DNA of 64,000 nucleotides from Pseudomonas sp. TTU2014-080ASC (GTDB lineage Bacteria; Pseudomonadota; Gammaproteobacteria; Pseudomonadales; Pseudomonadaceae): NCBI RefSeq assembly GCF_001446935.1, contig NZ_LKKK01000013.1, forward strand, positions 186,001 to 250,000, read 5' to 3'. A model generated the notes under the pieces. It saw only the letters and a program-made list of their open reading frames with translations. It did not search any database and had not been told where the DNA came from. The stretch's first letter is position 1. Each line of letters begins with the position of its first letter. The position numbers and the translations under genes are program-made. This document shows positions 16,922 to 24,634 of the stretch, in pieces.

Positions 16922-17719
16922 TCATTGATTGAGGGCTTGATCCAGATGACGACCGGCCTTTTCGCTGAGGCTGCTGTCTGGGAACTGCACCAGCAGACGG
17001 CGGAAGTAAGCGATGGCTTTGTCGCGGTCGGGTTTCGGATTATCCACAGCGAGATACATGAGACCGAGCTGATACAGCGCCTTCTCTTTGATATCCGCAG
17101 CAATGGCTGGATCGCTCAAGGCCAGCAGATACAGCTCTTCGGCTTCGTCCACGCGGTTTTTCAGTACCGCACGGCGTGACAGCAAAGTCATATCGGGATC
17201 AAGGCTAGGCTTATACAAATCCAGCTGCTGATTGGGTTGCCAGGTGGCGAGCAGCTCGCGGGAGGTCTTCTGCAGGGTATCCCCGGCTCGCTCTCGGATG
17301 ATCACAATGCGCGCCTCGGCCCGCTCGGCGGCGCGGCTGGCAGGAAACTCGTTGAGTACCTTATAGAAATAGTTGAGCGCTACGGTGTCATCACGTTGGT
17401 CGTTGAAGCGGTTCATGTAGATCAGGCCGATCTGGTACAGAGCGATGGCACGCACATCATCGCTGAGTTTGGTGTCCTGATAACCGGTGAGGTATAGCTG
17501 CTGGGCTTGCTCGGTTTTGGCATCGCGGATGGCCTGGGCGCTGTAGGTCAGCAGATCACCTTCTTCTTCAATGGCTGCCTGCATCCGGTGTTCTTTCATG
17601 GCCTTGTACTCAACCACTTCGTTGGTGGTGATCTGGGCAATAAACAACGGCGTTGTCGGGGCGCATGCGGCCAGCGCGAGGGCGCAAACCAGCAGGCTCA
17701 GGCGGGAATTCGGCAGCAT
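16922..17719 (-). CDS. tetratricopeptide-type lipoprotein
   Basis: Probable outer-membrane lipoprotein of 265 residues. A signal peptide ends in the lipobox LALAAC (cysteine near residue 19). The mature part is helical with TPR/Sel1-like units, for example ALYQIGLIYMNRFNDQRDDTVALNYFYKVLNEFP and, later, ALYQLGLMYLAVDNPKPDRDKAIAYFRRLL. Such repeats mediate protein-protein contacts in the periplasm. I know no specific function. It is divergent from the next small lipoprotein, also TPR-like, across a 147-bp promoter region. Confidence 0.78.
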   Translation of the reverse strand: MLPNSRLSLLVCALALAACAPTTPLFIAQITTNEVVEYKAMKEHRMQAAIEEEGDLLTYSAQAIRDAKTEQAQQLYLTGYQDTKLSDDVRAIALYQIGLIYMNRFNDQRDDTVALNYFYKVLNEFPASRAAERAEARIVIIRERAGDTLQKTSRELLATWQPNQQLDLYKPSLDPDMTLLSRRAVLKNRVDEAEELYLLALSDPAIAADIKEKALYQLGLMYLAVDNPKPDRDKAIAYFRRLLVQFPDSSLSEKAGRHLDQALNQ

Positions 17720-17866
17720 AGGGACTCCAGGGGCGGGACCGATTTTTCCGAGTCTATTGAGACGAAGGTGCGCCCGCCAAGGCTACTGCGTCATTACCCA
17801 ACGGAGGATGTGTGCTGTAGAAATTTTGCAAACGGCCGATAACGGGCTATCGAAGGAGAACCCATC

Positions 17867-18241
17867 ATGCGAATTCTTGTATTTGCCGTGCTGTTGGCGG
17901 CAGTCGCGGGCTGCACAACCCGTCACAATCTGGACAGCAACCTGAATAAGGCCTATCAGGCTTACGATGAAGGTAACTGCGAGGCAGCAATTCTGTATTT
18001 ATCCAAAGCCGAGCGTAACAGTCGTTCCCGTCGCTATATGCAGCCGGAAATCTCCCTGCTGCGCGGCCAATGCTTGGAGCGTCAGGCTCTGTATGTGGAT
18101 GCCATGCAGACTTACCAATACATCAACGCCCATTATCCTGCCAGTGAGTACGCTTATCGCGCCCGTGCGCGGATCGAGACACTGCGCCAGCTGGGGCATG
18201 GTGGTGAGCCAGCCGTGAAGGTGAGCGCGGTCAAACCCTGA
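17867..18241 (+). CDS. small TPR-like lipoprotein
   Basis: Lipoprotein of 124 residues with signal peptide and lipobox AVAGC (cysteine near residue 16). The mature part carries about two TPR-like helical pairs (AYQAYDEGNCEAAILYLSKAE and DAMQTYQYINAHYPASEYAY). Start ATG 17867 has GAAGGAG upstream. Its divergent neighbour is also a TPR lipoprotein, so the two may work on a common envelope process, but this is only inferred from proximity. Confidence 0.77.
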   Translation: MRILVFAVLLAAVAGCTTRHNLDSNLNKAYQAYDEGNCEAAILYLSKAERNSRSRRYMQPEISLLRGQCLERQALYVDAMQTYQYINAHYPASEYAYRARARIETLRQLGHGGEPAVKVSAVKP

Positions 18242-18303
18242 ACTGGCACTTAAGCGGCATTGCCATCTAAGCTAGCTCACTGAATCTGCCTCTGGGTTAT
18301 GCC

Positions 18304-18726
18304 ATGCGCGCTTTAATCTGCTTGCTTATTGTGTTGCCGGGGCTGGCCGGCGCTGAAATCTACCGTTGGACGGATGCCAATGGTCAGGTGCATTTCGGTC
18401 AGCGCCCTGCAGGTCAGGGGGCCGAGCAGATTCAGGTGAAGCCTCAGGTGGTCGAGCGGGATCAGCTCACCCGTGAACGTGAGGCGCGCACCAATCAATT
18501 TTATGACGCGCGCCGACAGGAGCAGGCCAGCAATACGGCCAAAGCCCGTGAGGTGCAACAAAAGCGTGCGCAGCAGTGTCAGGACTTGCGTCGACGTTTG
18601 GCGACGGTCGCAGAAGGCGGCCGCTATTTCCGTCAGGAAGCAGACGGCACTCGTACCTATTACAGCGATGAACAGATGGATAGCACTCGCAGCCAATTAC
18701 ACAAAGCCATCGCTGAGCGCTGTTGA
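18304..18726 (+). CDS. DUF4124 domain-containing secreted protein
   Basis: Periplasmic protein of 140 residues. A short signal peptide (residues 1-17, ending LAGA) is followed immediately by the DUF4124 signature EIYRWTDANGQVHFGQRP. The rest is a charged, probably coiled-coil helix (residues 60-110) and a short tail with two cysteines, C99 and the final C140. No function is known for the family. The gene ends just before a strong bidirectional terminator. Confidence 0.82.
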   Translation: MRALICLLIVLPGLAGAEIYRWTDANGQVHFGQRPAGQGAEQIQVKPQVVERDQLTREREARTNQFYDARRQEQASNTAKAREVQQKRAQQCQDLRRRLATVAEGGRYFRQEADGTRTYYSDEQMDSTRSQLHKAIAERC

Positions 18727-18743
18727 TGTACGCAGATAGCCCA

Positions 18744-18774
18744 TAAAAAAACGCCCCGAAGGGCGTTTTTTTAT
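18744..18774. terminator. bidirectional rho-independent terminator
   Basis: The stem ACGCCC / GGGCGT, extended by A and T runs of seven on each side, lies between the convergent DUF4124 gene and mqo. Confidence 0.9.
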
Positions 18775-18783
18775 GGCGATCGA

Positions 18784-20286
18784 TCAAGCGTCGCTGCTGA
18801 TGTTCAGTTGCAGCAGCTGGTTTGAGCGAGCCTGTACTTCTTTATAGCGCGCTGCATCGGTGGCCATTTCGTTGCGGCTGGCTGGGAAGATCTCCTTCAG
18901 CTTGCTGCTCCACTGCTCGGATTTGAGTTTGTCGCCGAAGCAACGCTCAATCAGGTCGAGCATGATCGAAACGGTCACGGATGCGCCCGGCGATGCGCCC
19001 AGCAGTGCAGCAATCGAGCCGTCCTGCGCAGCTACCAGTTCTGTACCAAACTGCAGAACGCCGCCTTTCTTAGCGTCCTTCTTGATGATCTGCACGCGCT
19101 GGCCTGCGATCTCCAGGCGCCAGTCCGAAGCTTTAGCTTGCGGGTAGAAACCTTTCAGGGTTTCCAAGCGTTGATCCTGAGATTGCAGCACTTCTTTGAC
19201 CAGATACTTGGTCAGGTCGAAGTTGTCGCGGGCAACTGCCAGCATCGGACCGATATTGTTCAGACGCACCGACATTGGCAGATCAAGGAACGAGCCACGC
19301 TTGAGGAACTTGGTGGTAAAGCCGGCGTAAGGGCCGAACAGCAGGGAGGTCTTGCCATCTACTACGCGGGTGTCCAGATGCGGTACCGACATCGGTGGTG
19401 AGCCAACCGCCGCCATGCTGTAGACCTTGGCCTGATGCTGTTTGACCACCTCAGGGTTGTCGCAACGCAGCCACTGACCGCTGACCGGGAAACCGCCGAA
19501 GCCTTTACCTTCCGGGATGCCGGACATTTGCAGCAGTGGCAGTGCAGCACCGCCAGCGCCAAGGAAGACAAACTTGGTTTGAAGCTCGCGGGTATTGCCG
19601 CTGTTCAGGTCTTTTACAGTGACCAGCCAGCCGTTGCCGCTGCGCTGCAGGCCAACCACTTTCTGGCTGCAGGATACTTTGGCATTTTCCTGCTTGTTCA
19701 GGTGATCAAGCAGATTCAGGGTCAGGCGACCGAAGTTAACATCGCTGCCTGCTTCCACGCGGGTCGCGGCAATCGGCTCGTTGGCGTCGCGACCTTCCAT
19801 CATCAGTGGCATCCACTGAGCCATGGTGGTGCGGTCTTCGGTCCACTCCATGGCCTCAAAGGCATGGTGAGCGGTCAGCGCGCTGTGGCGCTTTTTCAGG
19901 TACGCAATATCTTTCGGGCCGCGCACGAAGCTGATGTGCGGAACCGGATTGATAAAGGATTTAGGGGCGTTGAAGTGACCCTTCTCGACCAGATAGGCCC
20001 AGAACTGCTTGGATTCTTCGAACTGTGTGTTGATGGTGACTGACTTTTTAATGTCAATCGAGCCGTCAGCAGATTCCGGTGTGTAGTTCAGCTCACACAG
20101 GGCGGCGTGGCCGGTGCCTGCGTTGTTCCACGGGTTTGAGCTTTCCAGTGCACCGGAAGCCATCATCTCGACCACTTCCAGCTTGATGCCGGGATCGAGC
20201 TCTTTCAACAGTACGGCCAAAGTCGCACTCATGATGCCGGCACCAACCAGCACCACATCCACTGTTTCGTAAGCGTTCTGCGCCAT
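18784..20286 (-). CDS. mqo: malate:quinone oxidoreductase
   Basis: Peripheral membrane FAD enzyme of 500 residues that oxidises malate to oxaloacetate and passes electrons to quinone. It bypasses NAD-linked malate dehydrogenase. The N-terminal dinucleotide motif is VDVVLVGAGIMSATLAVLL, and the segments ESSNPWNNAGTGHAALCELNYTP and GGFPVSGQWLRC are typical of Mqo. The start is taken as ATG 20286 with GGAG 8-9 nt upstream; a GTG two codons earlier is possible. It is monocistronic with a long upstream region. Together with the fumarase at 10645 it covers the fumarate-malate-oxaloacetate steps. Confidence 0.95.
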   Translation of the reverse strand: MAQNAYETVDVVLVGAGIMSATLAVLLKELDPGIKLEVVEMMASGALESSNPWNNAGTGHAALCELNYTPESADGSIDIKKSVTINTQFEESKQFWAYLVEKGHFNAPKSFINPVPHISFVRGPKDIAYLKKRHSALTAHHAFEAMEWTEDRTTMAQWMPLMMEGRDANEPIAATRVEAGSDVNFGRLTLNLLDHLNKQENAKVSCSQKVVGLQRSGNGWLVTVKDLNSGNTRELQTKFVFLGAGGAALPLLQMSGIPEGKGFGGFPVSGQWLRCDNPEVVKQHQAKVYSMAAVGSPPMSVPHLDTRVVDGKTSLLFGPYAGFTTKFLKRGSFLDLPMSVRLNNIGPMLAVARDNFDLTKYLVKEVLQSQDQRLETLKGFYPQAKASDWRLEIAGQRVQIIKKDAKKGGVLQFGTELVAAQDGSIAALLGASPGASVTVSIMLDLIERCFGDKLKSEQWSSKLKEIFPASRNEMATDAARYKEVQARSNQLLQLNISSDA

Positions 20287-20727
20287 TACCACTTCTCCGC
20301 AAACCTGTACTCAATAGACGTAAACGAGCGTGTATTAACACCGCCGATCAGCAGTCGACGAGATACTCATAGGTGCAGGAGGCAGACTTCTTCAGGCTGT
20401 TGCCAACCGTGAGATCGTTCATCTTCGCCACACTCTTGTGAAGTTTTTCCAACCGTTTTTTCACGCTCTTTTGGAGTCGTGAACCTCAAATCACATCAAT
20501 CCGGTTAGTTACTTCAGGTTATAAGGCCGAGCTATAGCGTTCGACCGGAAGTCTGAAGTGCAGGTTCTCTGGATTGTGCGCAGCGGGCGACTCTCTGGGG
20601 CGCGGCCGATGAAGGTGCATCAGCGCTACGGCAGGCCCGGTTCAGGAGGCGACCTTATAATCGGGCGCGATTATAAGGGCAAAGTAGGAAAAGTGGTCGC
20701 TTGAAGTGAGTTTTCTTCAAATCTGCA
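20287..20727. other. 440-bp intergenic region upstream of mqo
   Basis: No credible gene. It contains a leader rich in short hairpins near mqo and the perfect inverted repeat annotated at 20653-20678. The promoter of mqo should lie here. Confidence 0.45.
20653..20678. repeat. perfect 11-bp inverted repeat containing TATAAT on both strands
   Basis: Arms CCTTATAATCG (20653-20663) and CGATTATAAGG (20668-20678) are separated by GGCG. Each arm contains a TATAAT hexamer, so the site could be a pair of overlapping opposing -10 elements or an operator. It lies between the stop of the small minus-strand gene and the mqo leader. Confidence 0.6.
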
Positions 20728-20961
20728 TCAGGTAGCCAGTTGTGGCTGCTGTTTGTGCTTGCAGGAGATGCCTCTAAGGCGGGCTTTTGCAGGGAGTGGG
20801 CGGCTGAGCAGGCTCAGGCGGTATTCGTCGATCTCAACCCAGCCGCTGCCTTGAGGTGCTTCGGTAGCTTGGCGCAGCGCGCGGCAAATGCCTTGCTGAT
20901 CGACCAAGGCAAAGCAGCGTACGGGTTTGAACAGGTTCAGCAGGTGTTTGAACAGTCTCAT
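20728..20961 (-). CDS. small conserved hypothetical protein
   Basis: Basic protein of 77 residues starting MRLFKHLLNLFKPVRCFALVDQ. It has a good ribosome binding site (GAGAG 6 nt before ATG 20961) and GC-rich third positions. The pattern CFALVDQQGICRALRQ ... GSGWVEIDEYRLSLLSRPLP looks like a small conserved Pseudomonas protein I have seen in this neighbourhood. No domain or function is known to me. It is divergent from the lipoprotein gene at 21134. Confidence 0.62.
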   Translation of the reverse strand: MRLFKHLLNLFKPVRCFALVDQQGICRALRQATEAPQGSGWVEIDEYRLSLLSRPLPAKARLRGISCKHKQQPQLAT

Positions 20962-21133
20962 GCCGTTCTCTCATTGTGGGGCAGGTATAGCCTTTATCCC
21001 ACAGGCCGATGACAGGTATATGACGGGAACCTGATAGCTGTTAAATGTCCTAATAGCTGTGCTGTGCGACCATTCCTAAGGTCGCTATACTGCGCGCCAA
21101 TTCAGTTCAATGCTTTTGCAGGAGAAATTAAGC

Positions 21134-21715
21134 ATGCGTCGTCTGCTGTTAGGTCTTTTGACTGTTGCCAGTATTTCTCTGGTGGGGTGTGCCCACAGCC
21201 CGCAACAACTGAACCCTGATCCTAAGCTGAACAGCCCGCTGACTGCGGTAGGGCGCGGCCAGCCTGTGGTGGTGAAGGTGGTCGATGGCCGTCCTTCTCA
21301 GGTATTGGGCACGCGCGGCGGTCTGTACCCGGAAACCAGCGCAATCAGCGTCAGCAGTAATGCGGTCGTACCTAAGCTGCAGGCTCAGGCTGAAGCCGCT
21401 GTTCGCCTGCTCGGCTTTACTCCTACGCCCAATGCGTACAACGCTCCGCAGTTGACCTTGACCTTGGCTGAGCTCAAGTATCAGTCGCCTAAAGACAAGC
21501 TTTACGTGACTGAAGCGGATATGACCGCGAATATCCGGGTCGATGTGCAGAACAGCAGTCGCCGTTACACCGGCCGTTATGGCGCATCGTTGAATCAGCG
21601 CTTTGGCATGGCGCCGAATCAGGCGACCAATACCAAGCTGGTCAGCGATGTTCTGAGCGATGCTCTGACCCGTGCGTTCAAGGACGCAACCATCGGTCAA
21701 ATGCTCTCCCAGTAA
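21134..21715 (+). CDS. YajG-family lipoprotein
   Basis: Outer-membrane lipoprotein of 193 residues. The signal peptide starts MRRLLLGLLTVASISLVGC, with the lipid-modified cysteine at residue 19. The body matches the YajG family: a segment with VVVKVVDGRPSQVLGTRGG near the N-terminus and a C-terminal portion ending NTKLVSDVLSDALTRAFKD. Function is uncharacterised. Start ATG 21134 has AGGAG upstream; an ATG 24 bases earlier precedes that site and is not used. A terminator follows directly. Confidence 0.82.
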   Translation: MRRLLLGLLTVASISLVGCAHSPQQLNPDPKLNSPLTAVGRGQPVVVKVVDGRPSQVLGTRGGLYPETSAISVSSNAVVPKLQAQAEAAVRLLGFTPTPNAYNAPQLTLTLAELKYQSPKDKLYVTEADMTANIRVDVQNSSRRYTGRYGASLNQRFGMAPNQATNTKLVSDVLSDALTRAFKDATIGQMLSQ

Positions 21716-21729
21716 GTCTGTATGTTGTT

Positions 21730-21758
21730 AGAAAGCCCGGACTTTCCGGGCTTTTTTA
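21730..21758 (+). terminator. rho-independent terminator
   Basis: The stem AAGCCCGGA / TCCGGGCTT (21733-21753) is followed by TTTTT, downstream of the YajG-type lipoprotein. Confidence 0.9.
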
Positions 21759-21925
21759 TGCCTGCCGACTGCATCAGGACGCGGCGCGACAAATTGGCGC
21801 GCAGGTCTGCGACTCGTCGGAAAGCCACATCAGGCCGCACCTCTGATCTGTAAGATGCGCGCTTTCCGGGGCCCCCCCCGACAGTTAGGGCAGCCGCTTG
21901 GCTGAAGCGTTTCCTGAGGTTGTGT

Positions 21926-22192
21926 ATGTCGTTGCAAGTGCTGTGGATGGTGGTCCAAGGGCATGCTGCCCAATGGCTTAATGGTTTGGCTATGTTCTTT
22001 GCGATTGCGGGGTCTTGGCTGGCAATTGCCACCCGTGTTCGTGTCCAGCGCGCCGCAGCGCTGGGATCAGCGCTTTCCCGGGCCTGGGACGAAAGCGACC
22101 CGGTGTTGCGCTTGAATCGATTCTTCTATGTGTTTGCGTTCGTGACATTGGGTATGGCACTCACGCTGTCTTGGTGGAGTACCACGCTTTAA
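21926..22192 (+). CDS. small membrane protein
   Basis: Protein of 88 residues with two predicted membrane helices (about residues 13-33 and 66-83) joined by a basic, amphipathic cytoplasmic loop containing RVRVQRAAALGSALSRAW. ATG 21926 follows GAGG with suitable spacing, so the in-frame TTG at 21920 is not needed. I do not recognise the family. It is convergent with the acyltransferase gene and separated from it by a terminator. Confidence 0.68.
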   Translation: MSLQVLWMVVQGHAAQWLNGLAMFFAIAGSWLAIATRVRVQRAAALGSALSRAWDESDPVLRLNRFFYVFAFVTLGMALTLSWWSTTL

Positions 22193-22205
22193 GGCGCATC
22201 TGATG

Positions 22206-22236
22206 CAAAAACGGCAGCTTATCGCTGCCGTTTTTG
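22206..22236. terminator. bidirectional rho-independent terminator
   Basis: The stem AAACGGCAGC / GCTGCCGTTT with loop TTATC is flanked by A and T runs, between convergent genes. Confidence 0.88.
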
Positions 22237-22243
22237 TTGCTGC

Positions 22244-23413
22244 TCAGAGCGGTAGTCCCGCCTTGATCCGGTACTGATTACGCACCGGGGTAGCGTATTG
22301 CAGGATTAGGTAAGGCTGTTGCTCCGCCGGACAGCTGTTGAGGCGGCGCTGCCATTCTGCCTCGGCTTTTGCCAATTCGGCGGCCGGGAACAGCTCGCTG
22401 GCTTGGGGAACCGATAGGGCAGGGTCACGCTGGTTCCACATGGCGTAGGCCAAGTAGTGCACAGGGAACAGGCGGTAGCCGCTCAGAATCTGCTGATCCA
22501 CTTCGCCGGCCAGTTGTTTGCTGTCATCCATGTTGCGCACGGCCTGTTCGCCGAAGTGGATGTGCACGCGCCCTTTGTAGCCGGTAATGCCCTGGGCGAT
22601 GCTTAGGTCATCCTCGCCCTGAGCTTTGGTGTAGCTGCCGCTGGTTTCGCGGATATAGAGCTCGCGCGCTTTGGCCAGGTCGCAGGGGTCATATTCATAG
22701 CTGATGGAGACTGGAATAAGGCCCAGGCTTGCGATCACGTCGGCGAACGGCTCGTCCTTGCGGCTCATGTGGAACATCTTGAGGATGGCCGAGTCGGTGC
22801 GGTCGTCGCCATCTTTGGCGCGGCCTTCTGCCTGGGCGATCCAGATTGACTCGCCATCGTTGCGAATCGAATGGTTGATGTAGGCAGACAGCAGCTGGTA
22901 CGCCGCCAGCTTCTCGCGGCGACCAGTAAGGGAACGGTGCACGATAAAGCTCTTATTCAGGCGCATCAGGTCACTGACGAAGGGCTTTTGCAGCAGGTTG
23001 TCGCCAATGGCGATGCGCGGGGTGGGCAAGCCTGCGTGGTACACCGCGTAGTTCACAAACGCCGGGTCCATCACGATGTCACGGTGATTGGCCAGAAACA
23101 GGTAAGCCTTGCCTTTCTGCAGGTGCTCAATGCCGGTGTAGGTGATGCCATCTGTGGCACGCTCAATGGTGCGGTCTACATAACCTTCAACATGCTCCTG
23201 CAGATCGGCCACGCTGCGCACATCACGGAACTTGGCGCGCAGGCGGTGGGCAATCATCGGCTTCAGTAGCCAGCCGAGTGAGTTGGCCAACCGGGGAAAG
23301 CGGAACTGGGTCAGGATGTTGAGAAATGCATCATCTGCCAGAAGGCGTGAGAGTACAGCAGGTACCTCTGCGTCGGCATAAGGTCGGATGGCATCAAATT
23401 CGCCCATCATCAT
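22244..23413 (-). CDS. glycerolipid acyltransferase (PlsC-like)
   Basis: Protein of 389 residues in the 1-acyl-glycerol-3-phosphate acyltransferase superfamily, transferring acyl chains to a lipid acceptor at the inner membrane. The active-site segment is FLANHRDIVMDPAF. The second acidic residue stands one position further from the histidine than in the textbook HX4D motif; I have seen this NHRDIV-D variant in a PlsC-like subfamily. Later segments IWIAQAEGRAKDGDD and GLIPVSISYEYDPCD are the glycerol-phosphate and support motifs. Three ATGs in a row open the frame (23413, 23410, 23407), with AAGAG upstream. A -10-like TATAAT lies about 100 bp upstream. The exact lipid made is unknown. Confidence 0.8.
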   Translation of the reverse strand: MMMGEFDAIRPYADAEVPAVLSRLLADDAFLNILTQFRFPRLANSLGWLLKPMIAHRLRAKFRDVRSVADLQEHVEGYVDRTIERATDGITYTGIEHLQKGKAYLFLANHRDIVMDPAFVNYAVYHAGLPTPRIAIGDNLLQKPFVSDLMRLNKSFIVHRSLTGRREKLAAYQLLSAYINHSIRNDGESIWIAQAEGRAKDGDDRTDSAILKMFHMSRKDEPFADVIASLGLIPVSISYEYDPCDLAKARELYIRETSGSYTKAQGEDDLSIAQGITGYKGRVHIHFGEQAVRNMDDSKQLAGEVDQQILSGYRLFPVHYLAYAMWNQRDPALSVPQASELFPAAELAKAEAEWQRRLNSCPAEQQPYLILQYATPVRNQYRIKAGLPL

Positions 23414-23652
23414 CTCTTGTTGTGGGTGACTGTAAAACGGTTCTGTTGGTAACGGGCGCTGCCTCTGGGGCTGAGCACTCAGGTTGGAGATTCAGCAGAG
23501 CCTAATAAGCGCACATTATACGCTCAACTTGGGGATTGGCTGTGAGGCTGGTGGTGGACGGCGGGAATAATTGCTTATGAGCGTGTTCTATAGTGATGCC
23601 GTATGGCTAATTGGCGATGTCTCGCGGGCAATGATTCAACAGGGGGATCAGG

Positions 23653-23913
23653 ATGCAGCGGATTTATGAGCCACAAAATCTGATGGAGGCGGAGCTGTTG
23701 CAGGGCATGCTCGCCAGTGAAGGGGTTGAGACGTATGTGTCCGGTCAGCATCTGTTGGGGGCAGTAGGCGAGTTACCGGTCAGTGGCTTACTAGGACTGA
23801 TGGTGGACGATGAGGATGTCAGTCGGGCACGGGCGCTGATTGCTGCGTACAATGCCGCTCAACCATTGCCCGATGATGAGCCAGTGAGTGTGCCTGGCAC
23901 GCTGTTGTGCTGA
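23653..23913 (+). CDS. DUF2007 domain protein
   Basis: Small cytoplasmic protein of 86 residues with the DUF2007 (putative signal-transducing) fold: RIYEPQNLMEAELLQGMLASEGVETYVSGQ at the start and GLMVDDEDVSRARALI later. The family is ferredoxin-like in shape and of unknown function. It lies 37 bp before the SRAP-like gene and in the same direction, so the two probably share a transcript. Confidence 0.82.
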   Translation: MQRIYEPQNLMEAELLQGMLASEGVETYVSGQHLLGAVGELPVSGLLGLMVDDEDVSRARALIAAYNAAQPLPDDEPVSVPGTLLC

Positions 23914-23950
23914 TCGCTGGCGCTTTATTTCAGAGACTCCAGGTTTATCC

Positions 23951-24568
23951 ATGAGTGGACGTTTTGCGTTGTTCCGCTGGACCCCAGCTTTTGCGGCATT
24001 GCCGGGGTTCCCGGCGGACCAGACGCCGCACTGGAACATTTCTCCGCATCACCAGGTTCTACTGCTGCGCAATGTGGGGGGAGAGCGGCAGCTGGCGCGG
24101 GCGCGCTGGGGGCTGACTCCACCTTGGCTGACCGATATGACCAAAACGCCAGCCCATGCCCGCTGTGAAACCCTGAGTAGCCAACCGATGTTCCGCGAAC
24201 CATTTCGCCAGCGCAGAGGGCTGATTGCTGCGAACGGTTTTTACGAATGGCGGGGGTCGGCGCGAAAGCGCCCGTATTGGATCACTGCTGAGGTGCCGTT
24301 GCTATATTTTGCCGCGCTGTGGGAGGCGTACCCGGTTGAGGGGCATGTCTACCTGAGTTGCGCCATGATCACCGGGCCGGCTGCCAGTTTGCGGCGTCCG
24401 GTGATTTTGGATGAGGCCGCACAGGCACTGTGGCTGGCTGAGGATGCTTCGCCAGACGAGCTGCAGGCCTTACTCGATGGGCCACAGCCGGTATTGCGTG
24501 AGCGAGGGTTGGCTACGTTGGTTAATGATCCCAAGCTGAATGGTCCTGAATGCCTGACGCCAGCCTGA
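23951..24568 (+). CDS. SRAP-fold protein (YedK/HMCES family) lacking key catalytic residues
   Basis: Protein of 205 residues with the SOS-response-associated peptidase fold, whose active members crosslink to abasic sites in single-stranded DNA through Cys2. Here the protein begins MSGRFALFRW, so residue 2 is serine. The conserved asparagine in NAR-ET is histidine (AHARCET). The catalytic histidine in the IHDR-P motif is replaced (AASLRRPVIL). Only the glutamate in GFYEW remains, together with NISP and the overall fold motifs (RARWGLTPPW, FREPFRQRRGLIAANGFYEW). It should therefore not form the normal thiazolidine crosslink. The gene is otherwise intact and looks constrained, so a DNA-binding or regulatory role is more likely than decay. 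A terminator follows. Confidence 0.85.
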   Translation: MSGRFALFRWTPAFAALPGFPADQTPHWNISPHHQVLLLRNVGGERQLARARWGLTPPWLTDMTKTPAHARCETLSSQPMFREPFRQRRGLIAANGFYEWRGSARKRPYWITAEVPLLYFAALWEAYPVEGHVYLSCAMITGPAASLRRPVILDEAAQALWLAEDASPDELQALLDGPQPVLRERGLATLVNDPKLNGPECLTPA

Positions 24569-24584
24569 AACCGGGCGGTAATGC

Positions 24585-24622
24585 AAAGGGGCGGCAATCG
24601 TTGGATTGTCGCCCCTTTTGTT
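24585..24622. terminator. bidirectional rho-independent terminator
   Basis: A long stem of about 14 bp (AAAGGGGCGGCAAT / ATTGTCGCCCCTTT, one G-T pair) with a 6-nt loop lies between the convergent SRAP-like and chemoreceptor genes. Confidence 0.85.
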
Positions 24623-24634
24623 TGGTGGGACTGA

